NCBI RefSeq assembly: GCF_003417535.1
Contig: NZ_QVLS01000011.1
Coordinates: 1-64,000, forward strand
DNA length: 64,000 nucleotides
From: Hydrogenophaga borbori
Lineage (GTDB): Bacteria; Pseudomonadota; Gammaproteobacteria; Burkholderiales; Burkholderiaceae_C
Direction: 5' to 3'
Under the pieces are notes generated by a model. It had not been told where the DNA came from. It searched no databases and saw nothing but the letters and a program-made list of their open reading frames with translations. Numbering within the stretch: the stretch's first letter is position 1; each line of letters opens with the position of its first letter. Positions 1 to 8,959 of the stretch are shown here, one piece after another. The position numbers were made by a program, and so were the translations under genes.

Positions 1-609
1 CTTCACCGTCTCCAGCGGCTTCTTCTTGGCCTTCATGATGTTGGGCAGCGTCACGTAGCGCGGCTCGTTCAGCCGCAGGTCCGTGGTGATGACGGCCGGG
101 GTGCTGATGGAGAGCGTCTCCAGGCCGCCGTCGACTTCGCGCGTGACCTTGGCCTTGTCACCCTCGATCTCGACCTTCGAAGCAAAGGTCGCCTGCGGCA
201 GGCCGGCCAGTGCGGCCAGCATCTGGCCCGTCTGGTTGCAGTCGTCGTCGATGGCCTGCTTGCCCAGGATCACCAGGCCCGGCTGTTCCTTGTCCACCAG
301 GGCCTTGAGCAGCTTGGCCACCGCCAGCGGCTGCAGCTCTTCAGCGGTTTCCACCAGGATGGCGCGGTCGGCGCCAATGGCCATGGCCGTGCGCAGCGTC
401 TCCTGGCACTGGCTCACGCCGCAGGAGACGGCGATCACTTCGCTGACCACGCCCTTTTCCTTCAGGCGCACCGCCTCTTCCACCGCGATCTCGTCGAACG
501 GGTTCATCGACATCTTCACGTTCGCAATGTCGACGCCGCTGCCATCGCTTTTCACGCGGACCTTGACGTTGTAGTCGACCACCCGTTTCACGGGCACCAG
601 AATCTTCAT
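1..609 (-). CDS. etfB: Electron transfer flavoprotein beta subunit, partial
   Basis: This is the small subunit of the ETF heterodimer, which takes electrons from acyl-CoA dehydrogenases and passes them to ETF:ubiquinone oxidoreductase. The 203 residues present begin [18 protein letters not shown] and include the typical [20 protein letters not shown] stretch and the [13 protein letters not shown] segment. About 45 C-terminal residues lie beyond the left edge. Its ATG overlaps the stop of the upstream lyase gene (ATGA), so it is translationally coupled to it. Its place in the ferredoxin-lyase operon makes it a likely acceptor for the two acyl-CoA dehydrogenases of this island, although ETF can also serve general beta-oxidation. 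The family call is firm; the pathway link is inferred. Confidence 0.95.
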   Translation of the reverse strand, partial: MKILVPVKRVVDYNVKVRVKSDGSGVDIANVKMSMNPFDEIAVEEAVRLKEKGVVSEVIAVSCGVSQCQETLRTAMAIGADRAILVETAEELQPLAVAKLLKALVDKEQPGLVILGKQAIDDDCNQTGQMLAALAGLPQATFASKVEIEGDKAKVTREVDGGLETLSISTPAVITTDLRLNEPRYVTLPNIMKAKKKPLETVK

Positions 610-1451
610 GCGTTCTCCTTCGGGTTGTGGTCTTGGGCGAAGCGGCGCGCGCGCGCCAGCACCGGGGCGTCCACCATGGCGCCCTCGAACCGGAAGGCCC
701 CTTCGCCGTGCGCGGCGGCGGCCACCAGTACGCGCCGCGCCCAGGCGCTCTGTTCCTCGCTGGGGCCCAGGGCCGCGTTGACCGGCGCGACCTGGGCCGG
801 GTGTATGCACAGCTTGGCGCCGAAACCGAAGCGGCGCGCGCGGCGTGCATCGGCGCCCAGGCGCTCGGTGTCCTGCAACGCGGTGGTCACGCCGTCCACG
901 GGCGGCGCCAGGCCGGCGCGGCGCGAGGCCTGCACGAAGGCGAAGCGCACCGGCGCCAGTTCGGCCTCGTCGCCGTCGCAGGCCATGCCCAGGTCGGCCT
1001 GGAAGTCGAGGTGGCCGAAGGCCAGGCGCAGCACGCCGGGCACGCGCGCGATGGCGTCGATCTGGCCCAGGCCTTCGGCCGATTCGATCAGCGGCAGCCA
1101 GCGCCGCGCGGGAAAGGCGGCGAACAGGCGCCGCAGGTCCGAAGGGCTTTCCACCTTGGCCGGCATGGCGGCGCCCAGGCCCTGCAGCCCGCCGAGCAGG
1201 GCCGCGTCGTCCGCGTGCCAGGGCGTGGCCGAGGCATTGAGCCGCACCAGCAGGCGCGAGCGAACGCTGGCGCCCAGCGTGGGCCACAGGCGCGCCAGCG
1301 CCTCGCGCGCGCCGGCCTTGCGCTCGGGCGCCACCGCGTCCTCCAGGTCGAGGACCAGCGCGTGCGCGCCGCTGGCGAGCGCCTTGGGCAGGCGCTCCAG
1401 CCGGTCGGCGGGCAGAAACAGGAGGCTGCGGGCGAGGGCGATGCCGTGCAT
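606..1451 (-). CDS. HpcH/HpaI (CitE-like) lyase, probable citramalyl-CoA lyase
   Basis: A 281-residue protein of the CitE/Mcl branch of HpcH/HpaI aldolases, which cleave malyl-, citramalyl- or citryl-type thioesters in a Mg-dependent TIM barrel. Visible marks are [10 protein letters not shown] at the N-terminus, LVLDLEDAV, and [14 protein letters not shown], which carries the acidic metal-site residues. I chose the ATG at 1451 because it overlaps the ferredoxin stop; the reading frame stays open upstream, but that stretch lies over the ferredoxin. In this island the useful reaction would be (S)-citramalyl-CoA to acetyl-CoA and pyruvate, the last step after the Meh-like hydratase at 12073. L-malyl-CoA lyase or another CitE-like activity remains possible. 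Confidence 0.8.
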   Translation of the reverse strand: MHGIALARSLLFLPADRLERLPKALASGAHALVLDLEDAVAPERKAGAREALARLWPTLGASVRSRLLVRLNASATPWHADDAALLGGLQGLGAAMPAKVESPSDLRRLFAAFPARRWLPLIESAEGLGQIDAIARVPGVLRLAFGHLDFQADLGMACDGDEAELAPVRFAFVQASRRAGLAPPVDGVTTALQDTERLGADARRARRFGFGAKLCIHPAQVAPVNAALGPSEEQSAWARRVLVAAAAHGEGAFRFEGAMVDAPVLARARRFAQDHNPKENA

Positions 1452-1771
1452 CAGACCTGCTCGTCCGGCAGCTGGATGCGCATGCCCGCCAGCGCGGGCT
1501 GCATGCGGATCTGGCAGCACAGGCGGCTGTTGCCGCGCAGGTCGGGCACGCCTTCGAGCATGAAGACCTCGGTCTCCGAGCGCGGGGGCAACTGGTCGAG
1601 GAAGGCCGGGTCCACGTAGCCATGGCAGGTGGCGCAGCTGCACACGCCGCCGCAATCGCCCAGGATGCCGGGCACGGCGTGGTCGATCGCGACCTGCATG
1701 AGGCTGCGGCCATCGGGGGCCTCGACCGCGTGCTCGCTGCCGTGGGGGTCGATGAAAACAACGGTGGGCAT
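1451..1771 (-). CDS. [2Fe-2S] ferredoxin, putidaredoxin/adrenodoxin type
   Basis: A 106-residue ferredoxin with the vertebrate-type ligand pattern: Cys40, Cys46, Cys49 and Cys86, the last in SRLCCQIRM, closely matching putidaredoxin. It should carry electrons one at a time from a flavoprotein reductase to an oxygenase. The adjacent divergent Rieske dioxygenase (1896) is the natural acceptor, and the putidaredoxin-reductase-like protein at 25342 is the natural donor; both share the same operator. The start at 1771 gives the usual length. The ORF could extend upstream only by running through the promoter and operator, so the longer form is rejected. This type of ferredoxin usually serves P450s, so pairing it with a Rieske oxygenase is worth noting. 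Confidence 0.93.
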   Translation of the reverse strand: MPTVVFIDPHGSEHAVEAPDGRSLMQVAIDHAVPGILGDCGGVCSCATCHGYVDPAFLDQLPPRSETEVFMLEGVPDLRGNSRLCCQIRMQPALAGMRIQLPDEQV

Positions 1772-1809
1772 GGGTGAATCGTCCTTGGTGAAAACCCCGA
1801 GATGGCGGT

Positions 1810-1839
1810 TTGACATAGTCCGTCTCGTCGGACTATTAT
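1810..1839 (+). promoter_or_regulatory. Core promoter of the dioxygenase operon
   Basis: A perfect -35 hexamer TTGACA (1810-1815) and a good -10 TATTAT (1834-1839) are separated by 18 bp. The 20-bp operator at 1816-1835 fills the spacer and touches the -10, the geometry expected for repression by blocking RNA polymerase. The ferredoxin gene starts 39 bp to the left on the other strand, so its promoter must share this short region. Confidence 0.7.
1816..1835. promoter_or_regulatory. Operator site 1 (TetR-type inverted repeat)
   Basis: TAGTCCGTCTCGTCGGACTA: perfect 7-bp arms around a 6-bp centre. It is the best copy of a motif that recurs at 17456, 25286, 26660 and 34089. It lies between the divergent ferredoxin-lyase-etfB and dioxygenase operons and could control both. 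The binding protein is inferred to be one or both TetR proteins encoded at 24552 and 33422. Confidence 0.75.
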
Positions 1840-1895
1840 TCCACCAACCGACGCACCGGACAACACACATTCCATCCCCAACGGAGGACCCCGAA

Positions 1896-3185
1896 TTGGA
1901 CCACTGCGCCCCCGTGATTCCCATCGCCAGCGCGCCCGCCGCCGAGCCGCGCTGGGACCAGCTCGTGCGCGACGAGCACGTGCACGGCTCGCTGTACACC
2001 GACCCCGCGATCTACCAGGCCGAACTGCAGAAGATCTGGTTCCGCACCTGGGTCTACGTGGGGCATGAGAGCGAGGTGCCGAACGCCAACGACTATGTCA
2101 TGAAGTCCATCGGTCCCGAGCCGGTCATCATGACGCGCGACCGCCACGGCACGATCCACCTGCTGCACAACCGCTGCCCCCACCGAGGCAACCGCGTGTG
2201 CATGACCGAGCAGGGCAACGCGCGTTCCTTCACCTGCCCCTACCACGGCTGGACCTTCGCCAACGACGGCGCGCTCAAGGGCTGGCCCTTTCCCTCGGGC
2301 TACGAGGGCGTGGACCGGGGCGACTACGGTCTGGGCAAGGTCGCGCGCGTGGCCAGCTACCGCGGCTTCGTCTTCGGCTCCATGGCGGCCGAAGGCCCCA
2401 GCCTGGAGGAACACCTGGGCGCGGCCATGAAGTCCATCGACGCGCTGTGCGAGACCTCGCCCGAGGGCGAGGTGGAGATCACCGCAGGCTTCCTCAAGCA
2501 CAAGGTCAAGGCCAACTGGAAGTTCCTGGTCGAGAACGAGACCGACGGCTACCACCCGTCCTTCGTGCACGCCTCCATCTTCGAGGTGGCTCAGAGTGGC
2601 ATCGGCTCGCTCTACAGCGCCGAGTCCACGGCGGTGTCGCGCGACTTCGGCAACGGCCACACCGAGAACGACCTGCGCCCGGAGTTCCGAAAGCGCGACG
2701 TGCCGCTGTCCTGGTTCGGCACCACGGCCGACAAGCTGCCCGACTACACGGCGAAGATGAACGCCGCCTATGGCGAGGAGCGGGCGCGCAAGATCATGAT
2801 CGACGGCACGCCGCACATCATGATCTACCCGAACCTGTTCATCGCGGAGATCCAGATCTTCGTGATCCAGCCGCTGTCGGTGGACGAGACCGTGCAGCAC
2901 GTGACCGCGCTGCAGTTCAAGGGCGCGCCCGACCTGAACCGGCGCATGCGCCAGCAGACCATGGGATCGGTGGGCCCGGCGGGTTTCCTGCTGGCCGACG
3001 ACGCCGAGATGTACGAGCGCACCCAGATGGGGGTGCGGATGCGCAATCCCGAGTGGCTGTTCCTGGGCCGGGGCAAGCACCGCGAGCGCCGCGACGCCGA
3101 CGGCTTCCTGATCGGCGACAACACGGACGAGGTGCCCAGCCGTGGCATCTGGCGGCACTACCGCGCCACCATGGAGGCCGCGTGA
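1896..3185 (+). CDS. Aromatic-ring-hydroxylating (Rieske) dioxygenase, alpha subunit
   Basis: The catalytic subunit that inserts O2 into a ring to give a cis-dihydrodiol. With the TTG start at 1896 it has 429 residues. The Rieske cluster is C94-x-H96-x17-C114-x2-H117, and the mononuclear iron site shows bridging D217 with H220 and H225 in [11 protein letters not shown]. The TTG is preferred because GGAGGA sits 7 nt upstream; an in-frame GTG at 1914 is the alternative, and the frame upstream crosses the promoter. The beta subunit follows with an overlapping ATG, and the ferredoxin gene is divergent. Because CoA ligases, thiolase and crotonases share the regulon, the substrate may be a CoA thioester or the free acid; sequence alone does not tell. 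Confidence 0.93.
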   Translation: MDHCAPVIPIASAPAAEPRWDQLVRDEHVHGSLYTDPAIYQAELQKIWFRTWVYVGHESEVPNANDYVMKSIGPEPVIMTRDRHGTIHLLHNRCPHRGNRVCMTEQGNARSFTCPYHGWTFANDGALKGWPFPSGYEGVDRGDYGLGKVARVASYRGFVFGSMAAEGPSLEEHLGAAMKSIDALCETSPEGEVEITAGFLKHKVKANWKFLVENETDGYHPSFVHASIFEVAQSGIGSLYSAESTAVSRDFGNGHTENDLRPEFRKRDVPLSWFGTTADKLPDYTAKMNAAYGEERARKIMIDGTPHIMIYPNLFIAEIQIFVIQPLSVDETVQHVTALQFKGAPDLNRRMRQQTMGSVGPAGFLLADDAEMYERTQMGVRMRNPEWLFLGRGKHRERRDADGFLIGDNTDEVPSRGIWRHYRATMEAA

Positions 3186-3676
3186 TGCCCATGACGACCG
3201 AACAACGCGCCACGCTGGAAGACGTCACGCAGTTCGTCTACCGCGAAGCGCGCCTGCAGGACGAGCACCGCTACGACGACTGGGAGTCGCTGTGGACCGA
3301 CGATGGCGTGTACTGGGTGCCCGCGAACGGCGACGGTGGCGACCCCGAGAAGGTGATGTCCATCATCTACGACAACCGCTCGCGCATCGCGCTGCGCATC
3401 CGCCAGTTCCACACCGGCAAGCGCTTCAGCCAGACGCCGCAGTCGCGCCTGCGCCGCCTGATCTCCAACATCGAGGTGCTGGAGGACGATGGCCGCGAAC
3501 TCAGCGTGGGCAGCAACGTGCTGATCTTCGAGAACCAGACGCGTGGCGACATGCTCTGGGCCGCGCGCACCGAGTACCGCCTGCGCCGCATGGATGGCCA
3601 GCTGCGCATGGCGCGCAAGACGGTGAACCTGGTGAACAACCAGGACGCGCTGTACTCGATGGCCTTCCTGATCTGA
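3185..3676 (+). CDS. Ring-hydroxylating dioxygenase, beta (small) subunit
   Basis: A 163-residue SnoaL/NTF2-fold small subunit, structural in the alpha3beta3 oxygenase. Typical features are the early QFVYREARLQDEHRYDDWESL segment, the WVPAN region and the C-terminal ARKTVNLVNNQDALYSM. The ATG overlaps the alpha stop codon by one base, giving tight stoichiometric coupling. A second ATG two codons later is equally usable. The length is normal for BenB/IpfB-like subunits. Confidence 0.93.
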   Translation: MPMTTEQRATLEDVTQFVYREARLQDEHRYDDWESLWTDDGVYWVPANGDGGDPEKVMSIIYDNRSRIALRIRQFHTGKRFSQTPQSRLRRLISNIEVLEDDGRELSVGSNVLIFENQTRGDMLWAARTEYRLRRMDGQLRMARKTVNLVNNQDALYSMAFLI

Positions 3677-3698
3677 CGCCGCCAAACGGAGACACTGC

Positions 3699-4523
3699 AT
3701 GAGCAAGCCAACGAGTCCCGAGGTGCTGGTGGGCGAGGGCCCGGTGCGCCTGGACCTGCACGCCGATGGCGTGGCCCACCTGCGGCTGGCGCGGCCCGAG
3801 GCCGCCAACGGCCTGAACGTCGAGCTGCTGCGCGCGCTGCACGAAGCGGTGCTGCGCATCCACGGCGAAGGCCGCGTGCGTGCCGTGCTGCTGACGGGCG
3901 AGGGCCAGCACTTCTGCGCCGGCGGCGACGTGCACACCTTTCTTTCGAAAGGCGAGGCGTTGCCCGACTACATCCGCGTCGCGACGGCGCTGCTGCAACT
4001 CGCCACGGCCGCCCTGATCCGGCTGAACCCGCCGGTGGTGGCGGCGGTGCAGGGCTTCGCGGCCGGCGGCGGCGGCATGGGCCTGGTGTGCTCGTCCGAC
4101 TTCGTGGTGGCCGGCGAGTCCACGCGCTTCCTGGCCGGCGCCACGCGCGTGGCCATGGTGCCCGACGCCGGCGTGTCGGTCACGCTCACGCAGCTCGTGG
4201 GCTTTCGCCGCGCCATGGAGATCCTGATGCTCAACCCCACGATCACGGCGGCCGAGGCCAAGGACATGGGCCTGGTCACGCGCGTGGTGGCCGACGAGCG
4301 CTTGATGGACGAGGCCTGGTCGCTCGCGCGCCAGCTCGCGGCCGGTGCGCCGGCCGCGCTGGCCAATACCAAGCGCCTGCTGTGGAACGGCATCGGCCAG
4401 GGCGTGGAAGCGGCCATGCCCGAGGAAAACCACATCCAGGCCCTGCTGTCCGGCATGGCCGACGCGCGCGAGGGCTTGTCGGCGGTGATCGAGAAACGCG
4501 CGCCGCGTTTCACGGGGCGCTGA
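3699..4523 (+). CDS. Enoyl-CoA hydratase/isomerase family protein (atypical active site)
   Basis: A 274-residue crotonase-fold protein. The oxyanion-hole loops are visible (HFCAGGDVHTF and QGFAAGGGGMGL). The first catalytic Glu of true hydratases is replaced (GGGGMG) and the second lies in a VPDAGVS context with Asp, as in PaaG-type isomerases and some C-C hydrolases. It is therefore unlikely to be a simple hydratase; isomerase, ring hydrolase or dehalogenase-like chemistry fits better. It sits between the dioxygenase and an SDR, so action on the ring diol or keto product is plausible but inferred. Confidence 0.85.
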   Translation: MSKPTSPEVLVGEGPVRLDLHADGVAHLRLARPEAANGLNVELLRALHEAVLRIHGEGRVRAVLLTGEGQHFCAGGDVHTFLSKGEALPDYIRVATALLQLATAALIRLNPPVVAAVQGFAAGGGGMGLVCSSDFVVAGESTRFLAGATRVAMVPDAGVSVTLTQLVGFRRAMEILMLNPTITAAEAKDMGLVTRVVADERLMDEAWSLARQLAAGAPAALANTKRLLWNGIGQGVEAAMPEENHIQALLSGMADAREGLSAVIEKRAPRFTGR

Positions 4524-5264
4524 ATGGCGGCCGACAAGACCGCGCGACGGCGCGCACTGGTCACCGGGGGCGCCAGCGGCATTGGCGAGGCCATCGCGCG
4601 CCGCCTCGCGGCCGATGGCCTGGACGTGCTCATCGCCGACCGGCAGGCCGAGGCCGCCCAGCGCCTCGCGCAAGCGATCGGCGCCCGCGCCGTGGCGCTG
4701 GACGTCTGCGATTTCGATCGCGTGCACGCGGTGGTGGCCGAACAGGGCCCCTTCGATGTGCTGGTGAACAACGCGGGCGTGGACCAGCACGCCTTCTTCA
4801 CGAACACCACGCCGGCCGACTGGCGCCGCCTGCTGGCGGTGAACCTGGAGGCCGTGCTCAACACCACGCACGCGGTGCTGCCGGGCATGCAGGCGCGTGG
4901 CTTCGGGCGCATCGTCAACGTGGCTTCGGAAGCGGGCCGGCTGGGCTCGCGCGGCGGTTCGGTGTACGCGGCGGCCAAGGGCGGGGTGATCGCCTTCACG
5001 CGCTCCATCGCGCGCGAGAACGGCCGCAAGGGCATCACGGCCAATGTGGTGGCGCCGGGGCCGATCGACACGCCGCTGCTGCGCCAGGCCGTGGCGCAGG
5101 GTGGCGACAAGCTCATGGAGGGCATGACCCAGGCCACGCTCGCGGGCCGGCTGGGCAGCACCGAGGAGGTGGCCTCGGCCGTGGCGTTCCTCGCCTCCGA
5201 GGGCGCGGCCTATGTCACCGGCGAGGTGCTGGGCGTCTCGGGTGGCATGGGGTGCGGCGCATGA
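4524..5264 (+). CDS. Short-chain dehydrogenase/reductase (BadH/FabG-like)
   Basis: A 246-residue classical SDR: cofactor loop TGGASGIG, NNAG motif, and catalytic Ser135, Tyr148 and Lys152. The Asp after beta-2 (IADRQ) suggests NAD(H) preference. The ATG directly follows the previous stop with no spacer. In the dioxygenase context it could oxidise a cis-dihydrodiol; in the crotonase/thiolase context it could oxidise a 3-hydroxyacyl-CoA or ring hydroxyl, as BadH does. The family is certain; the substrate is not. Confidence 0.88.
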   Translation: MAADKTARRRALVTGGASGIGEAIARRLAADGLDVLIADRQAEAAQRLAQAIGARAVALDVCDFDRVHAVVAEQGPFDVLVNNAGVDQHAFFTNTTPADWRRLLAVNLEAVLNTTHAVLPGMQARGFGRIVNVASEAGRLGSRGGSVYAAAKGGVIAFTRSIARENGRKGITANVVAPGPIDTPLLRQAVAQGGDKLMEGMTQATLAGRLGSTEEVASAVAFLASEGAAYVTGEVLGVSGGMGCGA

Positions 5265-6280
5265 CACAGGACCCCCACGCTGAGCCGCGGCGCGGGTCGC
5301 CGACCGCCGGGGGGACCGGTCCGGCTGCGAGCGCCCCGGCGCCGGATCGGACCTCGTCGCCGTCGTCGGTCGAGACCGTCATGGCCCGCGTGAGAGCGGT
5401 CTATGGCCGCTGGCGCCGCGACACCCCCGTGGCGCAGATGCGCGCCGACTGGGACCGGCTCTTCGACGCCACCGGCGAGGCCGCGTTCGAGCCGCTGATC
5501 GCGGGCGGCGTGCCCTGCGCCTGGATCACCGCGCCCGGCGCGCGCACCGACCGCGCCATCGTCTATTTCCACGGCGGCGGTTTCCAGGTGGGCTCGCTGC
5601 GCTCGCACCGCGAGCTGATGGCGCGCCTGTCGGCCGCCGCTGGCGCGCGCGTGCTGGGCGTGGACTACCGCCTCGCGCCCGAGCACCGCCACCCGGCGCC
5701 GTTGCAGGACGCGCTGGCCGTGCTGCAGTGGCTGCGCGGCCAGGGCTTCGCGGCGCGCGACACCGCGCTCGCGGGCGACTCGGCGGGCGGCGGCCTGGCC
5801 CTGGGCGCGCTGCTGGCGCTGCACGGCCGGGGCGACGCCCTGCCGGCCGCGGCCTTGCTCCTGTCGGCCTGGACCGACCTCGCCGCCACCGGCGAGAGCT
5901 ACGAGACCCGCGCCAGCGCCGACCCCATCCACCAGCGCCCCATGATCCTGGCGATGGCGCGCAACGCCCTCGGCCCCGACGGCGATCCGCGCGACCCGCT
6001 GGTCTCGCCGCTCTACGCCGACGAGCAGGCCCTGGCCGCGCTGCCCCCCCTGCTGCTGCAGGTGGGCGACCGCGAGACCGTGCTCAGCGATTCCGAGGCC
6101 TTCGCGCGCCGCGTGAACGCGGCCGGTGGCCAGGCGCGCTGCCAGGTCTGGCCCGGCATGGTTCACGTGTTCCAGCAATTTCCCCATGAGCTGCCCGAGG
6201 CGCGCGACGCGCTGGACGAGGGCGGCCGATTCCTCGCGTCTCACCTGGGGCGCGCCACTTCCGGAGACACCTCAGCATGA
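5261..6280 (+). CDS. Alpha/beta hydrolase, hormone-sensitive-lipase family
   Basis: A 339-residue serine esterase with the HSL-family HGGGF oxyanion motif, the nucleophile in GDSAGGG, the acid in VGDRETVLSDS and the His in GMVHVF. The ATG at 5261 overlaps the SDR stop (ATGA), but the first 40 residues are Pro/Ala/Ser-rich and unlike the family, so initiation at the internal ATG at 5381 (299 residues) is possible. It may hydrolyse an ester or lactone formed in the pathway or act on a CoA thioester. No signal peptide is evident, so it should be cytoplasmic. Confidence 0.85.
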   Translation: MTQDPHAEPRRGSPTAGGTGPAASAPAPDRTSSPSSVETVMARVRAVYGRWRRDTPVAQMRADWDRLFDATGEAAFEPLIAGGVPCAWITAPGARTDRAIVYFHGGGFQVGSLRSHRELMARLSAAAGARVLGVDYRLAPEHRHPAPLQDALAVLQWLRGQGFAARDTALAGDSAGGGLALGALLALHGRGDALPAAALLLSAWTDLAATGESYETRASADPIHQRPMILAMARNALGPDGDPRDPLVSPLYADEQALAALPPLLLQVGDRETVLSDSEAFARRVNAAGGQARCQVWPGMVHVFQQFPHELPEARDALDEGGRFLASHLGRATSGDTSA

Positions 6281-7740
6281 TCGGAATCACCGCCTATGGC
6301 GGCTACGTGCCGCGCCTGCGCCTGTCGCGCCAGGCGGCGGCGCAGGCCAACGCCTGGTACGCCCCGCAGTTCGGTGGCCGCAAGGGCACGCGCGCCTTCG
6401 CCCACTGGGACGAGGACAGCATCACCCTGGCCGTGGCCGCCGCGCGCGACTGCCTGGGCCCGGCCAGCGCGCGCGAGCGCTCGACCGTGCGCGCGCTGCT
6501 GCTGGCCAGCGATACGCTGCCCTTCGCCGAGCGCCTGAACGCCGGCGTGGTGGCCGGTGCGCTCGATCTCGACGAGGGCATCGAGGCCCTGGACCTGGGC
6601 GGCACGCAGCGCGCGGCGCTCTCGGCCTTCACACAGGCCGTGGCGCGCGTGGCGGCCGGCGGGGGCGACACCCTGGTGCTGGCGGCCGACAACCGGCGCA
6701 CGCGCGCGGCCAGCGCGCAGGAGCTGGAGTACGGCGACGCCGCCGCCGCCCTGCTGGTGGGCACGCAGAACGTGCTCGCGGAGTACCTGGGCGCGGGCAC
6801 CGTCACGGCCGATTTCGTGGACCACTTCCGCGCCGCCGGCGAGAACCTGGACTACCACTGGGAAGAGCGCTGGGTGCGCGACGAGGGCATCGCCAAGCTG
6901 GTGCCGCGCGCGGTGCAGGCGGCGCTGGCCCAGGCCGGCGTGGCCGCCGCCGAGGTCGATCACTTCATCTTCCCCACCACCTTCGCCAAGATGGACCAGC
7001 AGCTGGCCAAGGCCTGCGGCATCCGCGCCGAGGCGGTGGTGCCCAACCTGGGCGACTGCGTGGGCGACAGTGGCGTGCCACACGGCCTGCTGCTGCTCGC
7101 CCACCTGCTGGAGCGCGCGCGGCCCGGCCAGCGCATCGTGCTGGCGCAGTTCGGCAGCGGCGCGCAGGCCCTGGTGTTCCGTGTCACCGAGGCCATCGAT
7201 GGCTTCAAGCCGGCGCGCGGCGTGAGCGAATGGCTGGCGCGCGGCGTGGAAGAACGCCACTACACGCGCTTCCTCTCCTTCAAGGGCCAGCTGCAGCTGG
7301 AACGCGGCATGCGCGGCGAGCAGGACAAGAAGACCGCGCTGTCGACCGCCTGGCGCCACCACCGCGCGCTGCAGGCCCTGGTGGCCGGGCGCTGTGAGGT
7401 GACGGGCAGCGTGCACTTTCCGCCCTCGCGCCTGACGTACGACGCCCGGCCCCTGCAGGACACGCAGAAGCCCCACCCGCTGGCCGACCGGCCCGCGCGC
7501 ATCCTGAGCTGGTCGGCCGAGTACCTGTCCTGGCACCCGGCGCCGCCGCACCACTACGGCCAGATCGACTTCGAGGGCGGCGGGCGCATCCTCATGGACT
7601 TCACCGATCTGGAGGTGGGCGAGGTGGACAGCGGCACCGCCATGGAGATGGTGTTCCGCGTCAAGGACGTCGACGAGCGCCGCGGCTTCACGCGGTATTT
7701 CTGGAAGGCCACCCCGGTGCGTGGCGCGTCCAAGACCTGA
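6277..7740 (+). CDS. HMG-CoA-synthase-like protein fused to OB-fold (DUF35) domain
   Basis: A 487-residue two-part protein. Residues 1 to about 330 have the thiolase-fold layout of HMG-CoA synthase/KAS III (GGYVPRLRL start, LASDTLPFAERLN, the LGDCVGDSGVPHG region). The C-terminal ~150 residues resemble the OB-fold part of DUF35. At the place of the HMGCS nucleophile (usually ACYGGT) it reads ALDLGGT, so Asp106 stands where Cys is expected, and the zinc-ribbon cysteines before the OB fold are mostly missing. It overlaps the hydrolase gene by 4 bp and is followed 11 bp later by a thiolase, recalling thiolase/DUF35 pairs such as BbsAB and the archaeal thiolase-DUF35-HMGCS complex. A scaffold or substrate-shuttling role with the thiolase is more likely than HMG-CoA synthesis. 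Confidence 0.75.
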   Translation: MIGITAYGGYVPRLRLSRQAAAQANAWYAPQFGGRKGTRAFAHWDEDSITLAVAAARDCLGPASARERSTVRALLLASDTLPFAERLNAGVVAGALDLDEGIEALDLGGTQRAALSAFTQAVARVAAGGGDTLVLAADNRRTRAASAQELEYGDAAAALLVGTQNVLAEYLGAGTVTADFVDHFRAAGENLDYHWEERWVRDEGIAKLVPRAVQAALAQAGVAAAEVDHFIFPTTFAKMDQQLAKACGIRAEAVVPNLGDCVGDSGVPHGLLLLAHLLERARPGQRIVLAQFGSGAQALVFRVTEAIDGFKPARGVSEWLARGVEERHYTRFLSFKGQLQLERGMRGEQDKKTALSTAWRHHRALQALVAGRCEVTGSVHFPPSRLTYDARPLQDTQKPHPLADRPARILSWSAEYLSWHPAPPHHYGQIDFEGGGRILMDFTDLEVGEVDSGTAMEMVFRVKDVDERRGFTRYFWKATPVRGASKT

Positions 7741-7751
7741 AGGAGAACCGC

Positions 7752-8954
7752 ATGGCACAAGGCATCAAAGACAAGGTCGCCATCCTCGGCATGGGCTGCA
7801 GCAAATTCGGCGAGCGCTGGGACGCCAGCCCCGAGGACCTCATGCTGGAGGCCTACAACGAGGCCATGGCCGACGCCGGCATCGCGCCGGACCAGCTCGG
7901 CGCGGCCTGGTTCTCCACCCACATGGACGACGTGGGCACGGGACGCGGCGGCACGCCCATGGGCATCGCGCTGCGCCTGCCCAACATCGGCATCACGCGC
8001 GTGGAGAACTTCTGCGCCGGCGGCTCCGAGGCCATCCGCGCGGCCGTGTACGCCGTGGCCGCGGGCGCCTGCGACATCGCGCTCGCGCTCGGCGTGGAAA
8101 AGCTCAAGGACACCGGCTACGGCGGCCTGCCCATGGCCACCGTCGGCACCTACATCCCGCAGTGGTACCCGAACGCGGTGGCACCGGCCAACTTCGCGCA
8201 GCTCGCCAGCGCCTACCGCGCCAAACACGGTATCGACGCGGCCTTGCTCAAGCGCGCGATCTCGCACGTCTCGGTGAAGAGCCACGCCAACGGCGCCAAG
8301 AACCCCAAGGCCCATTTGCAGAAGCCCATCACCGAAGAGCAGTGCCTGAAGGCGCCCACCATCGCGGCGCCGCTGGGCCTGTTCGACTGCTGCGGCGTGT
8401 CCGACGGCGCGGCCGCCGTGATCGTCACCACGCCGGAGATCGCGCGCAGCCTGGGCAAGACCGACCTCGTCACCTTCAAGGCCCTGCAGGTCGCGGTGTC
8501 CAACGGCTGGGAGCTGCAGTCCAGCGAGTGGGACGGCAGCTATGTGCACACCGCGCGCATCGCCGCGAAACGCGCCTACGCCGAGGCCGGCATCGAGCGC
8601 CCGCGCGAGCAGATCAGCATGACCGAGGTGCACGATTGCTTCTCCATCACTGAGTTGGTGACCATGGAAGACCTGGGCCTGTCCGACGAGGGCCGCGCCG
8701 TGTACGACGTGCTCGACGGCGCCTTCGACGCCGAGGGCCGCGTGCCCTGCCAGATCGACGGCGGCCTCAAGTGCTTCGGCCACCCGGTGGGCGCCAGCGG
8801 CATCCGCATGCTCTACGAGATCTACCTGCAGCTGCAGGGGCGCGCGGGCGCGCGCCAGCTCGCGGACCCGAAGACCGGCCTGATCCACAACCTCGGCGGC
8901 CAGCCGTCGCAGAACGTGTGCTCGGTCTCCATCGTCGGACTGCAAGGGGTCTGA
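7752..8954 (+). CDS. Thiolase, SCP-x/lipid-transfer-protein type
   Basis: A 400-residue thiolase-superfamily enzyme with nucleophile Cys88 in NFCAGGS, His294 in VHDCFS, His344 in CFGHPVGASG and a closing HNLGGQ motif. It should carry out CoA-dependent (thiolytic) or retro-Claisen cleavage of a 3-oxoacyl-CoA. This branch typically works with an OB-fold partner, here the fused protein just upstream. Candidate reactions are cleavage of a methyl-branched 3-oxo-dicarboxyl-CoA to methylsuccinyl-CoA, or removal of a side chain from a hydroxylated ring as proposed for IpfDE in ibuprofen degradation. GGAGAA lies before the ATG. Confidence 0.88.
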   Translation: MAQGIKDKVAILGMGCSKFGERWDASPEDLMLEAYNEAMADAGIAPDQLGAAWFSTHMDDVGTGRGGTPMGIALRLPNIGITRVENFCAGGSEAIRAAVYAVAAGACDIALALGVEKLKDTGYGGLPMATVGTYIPQWYPNAVAPANFAQLASAYRAKHGIDAALLKRAISHVSVKSHANGAKNPKAHLQKPITEEQCLKAPTIAAPLGLFDCCGVSDGAAAVIVTTPEIARSLGKTDLVTFKALQVAVSNGWELQSSEWDGSYVHTARIAAKRAYAEAGIERPREQISMTEVHDCFSITELVTMEDLGLSDEGRAVYDVLDGAFDAEGRVPCQIDGGLKCFGHPVGASGIRMLYEIYLQLQGRAGARQLADPKTGLIHNLGGQPSQNVCSVSIVGLQGV

Positions 8955-8959
8955 GCGCC

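Noticed and set aside
1772..1999. N-terminal extension of the ferredoxin frame through the promoter region
   Set aside because: It would place the operator and -35/-10 inside the gene and gives a length unlike the family.
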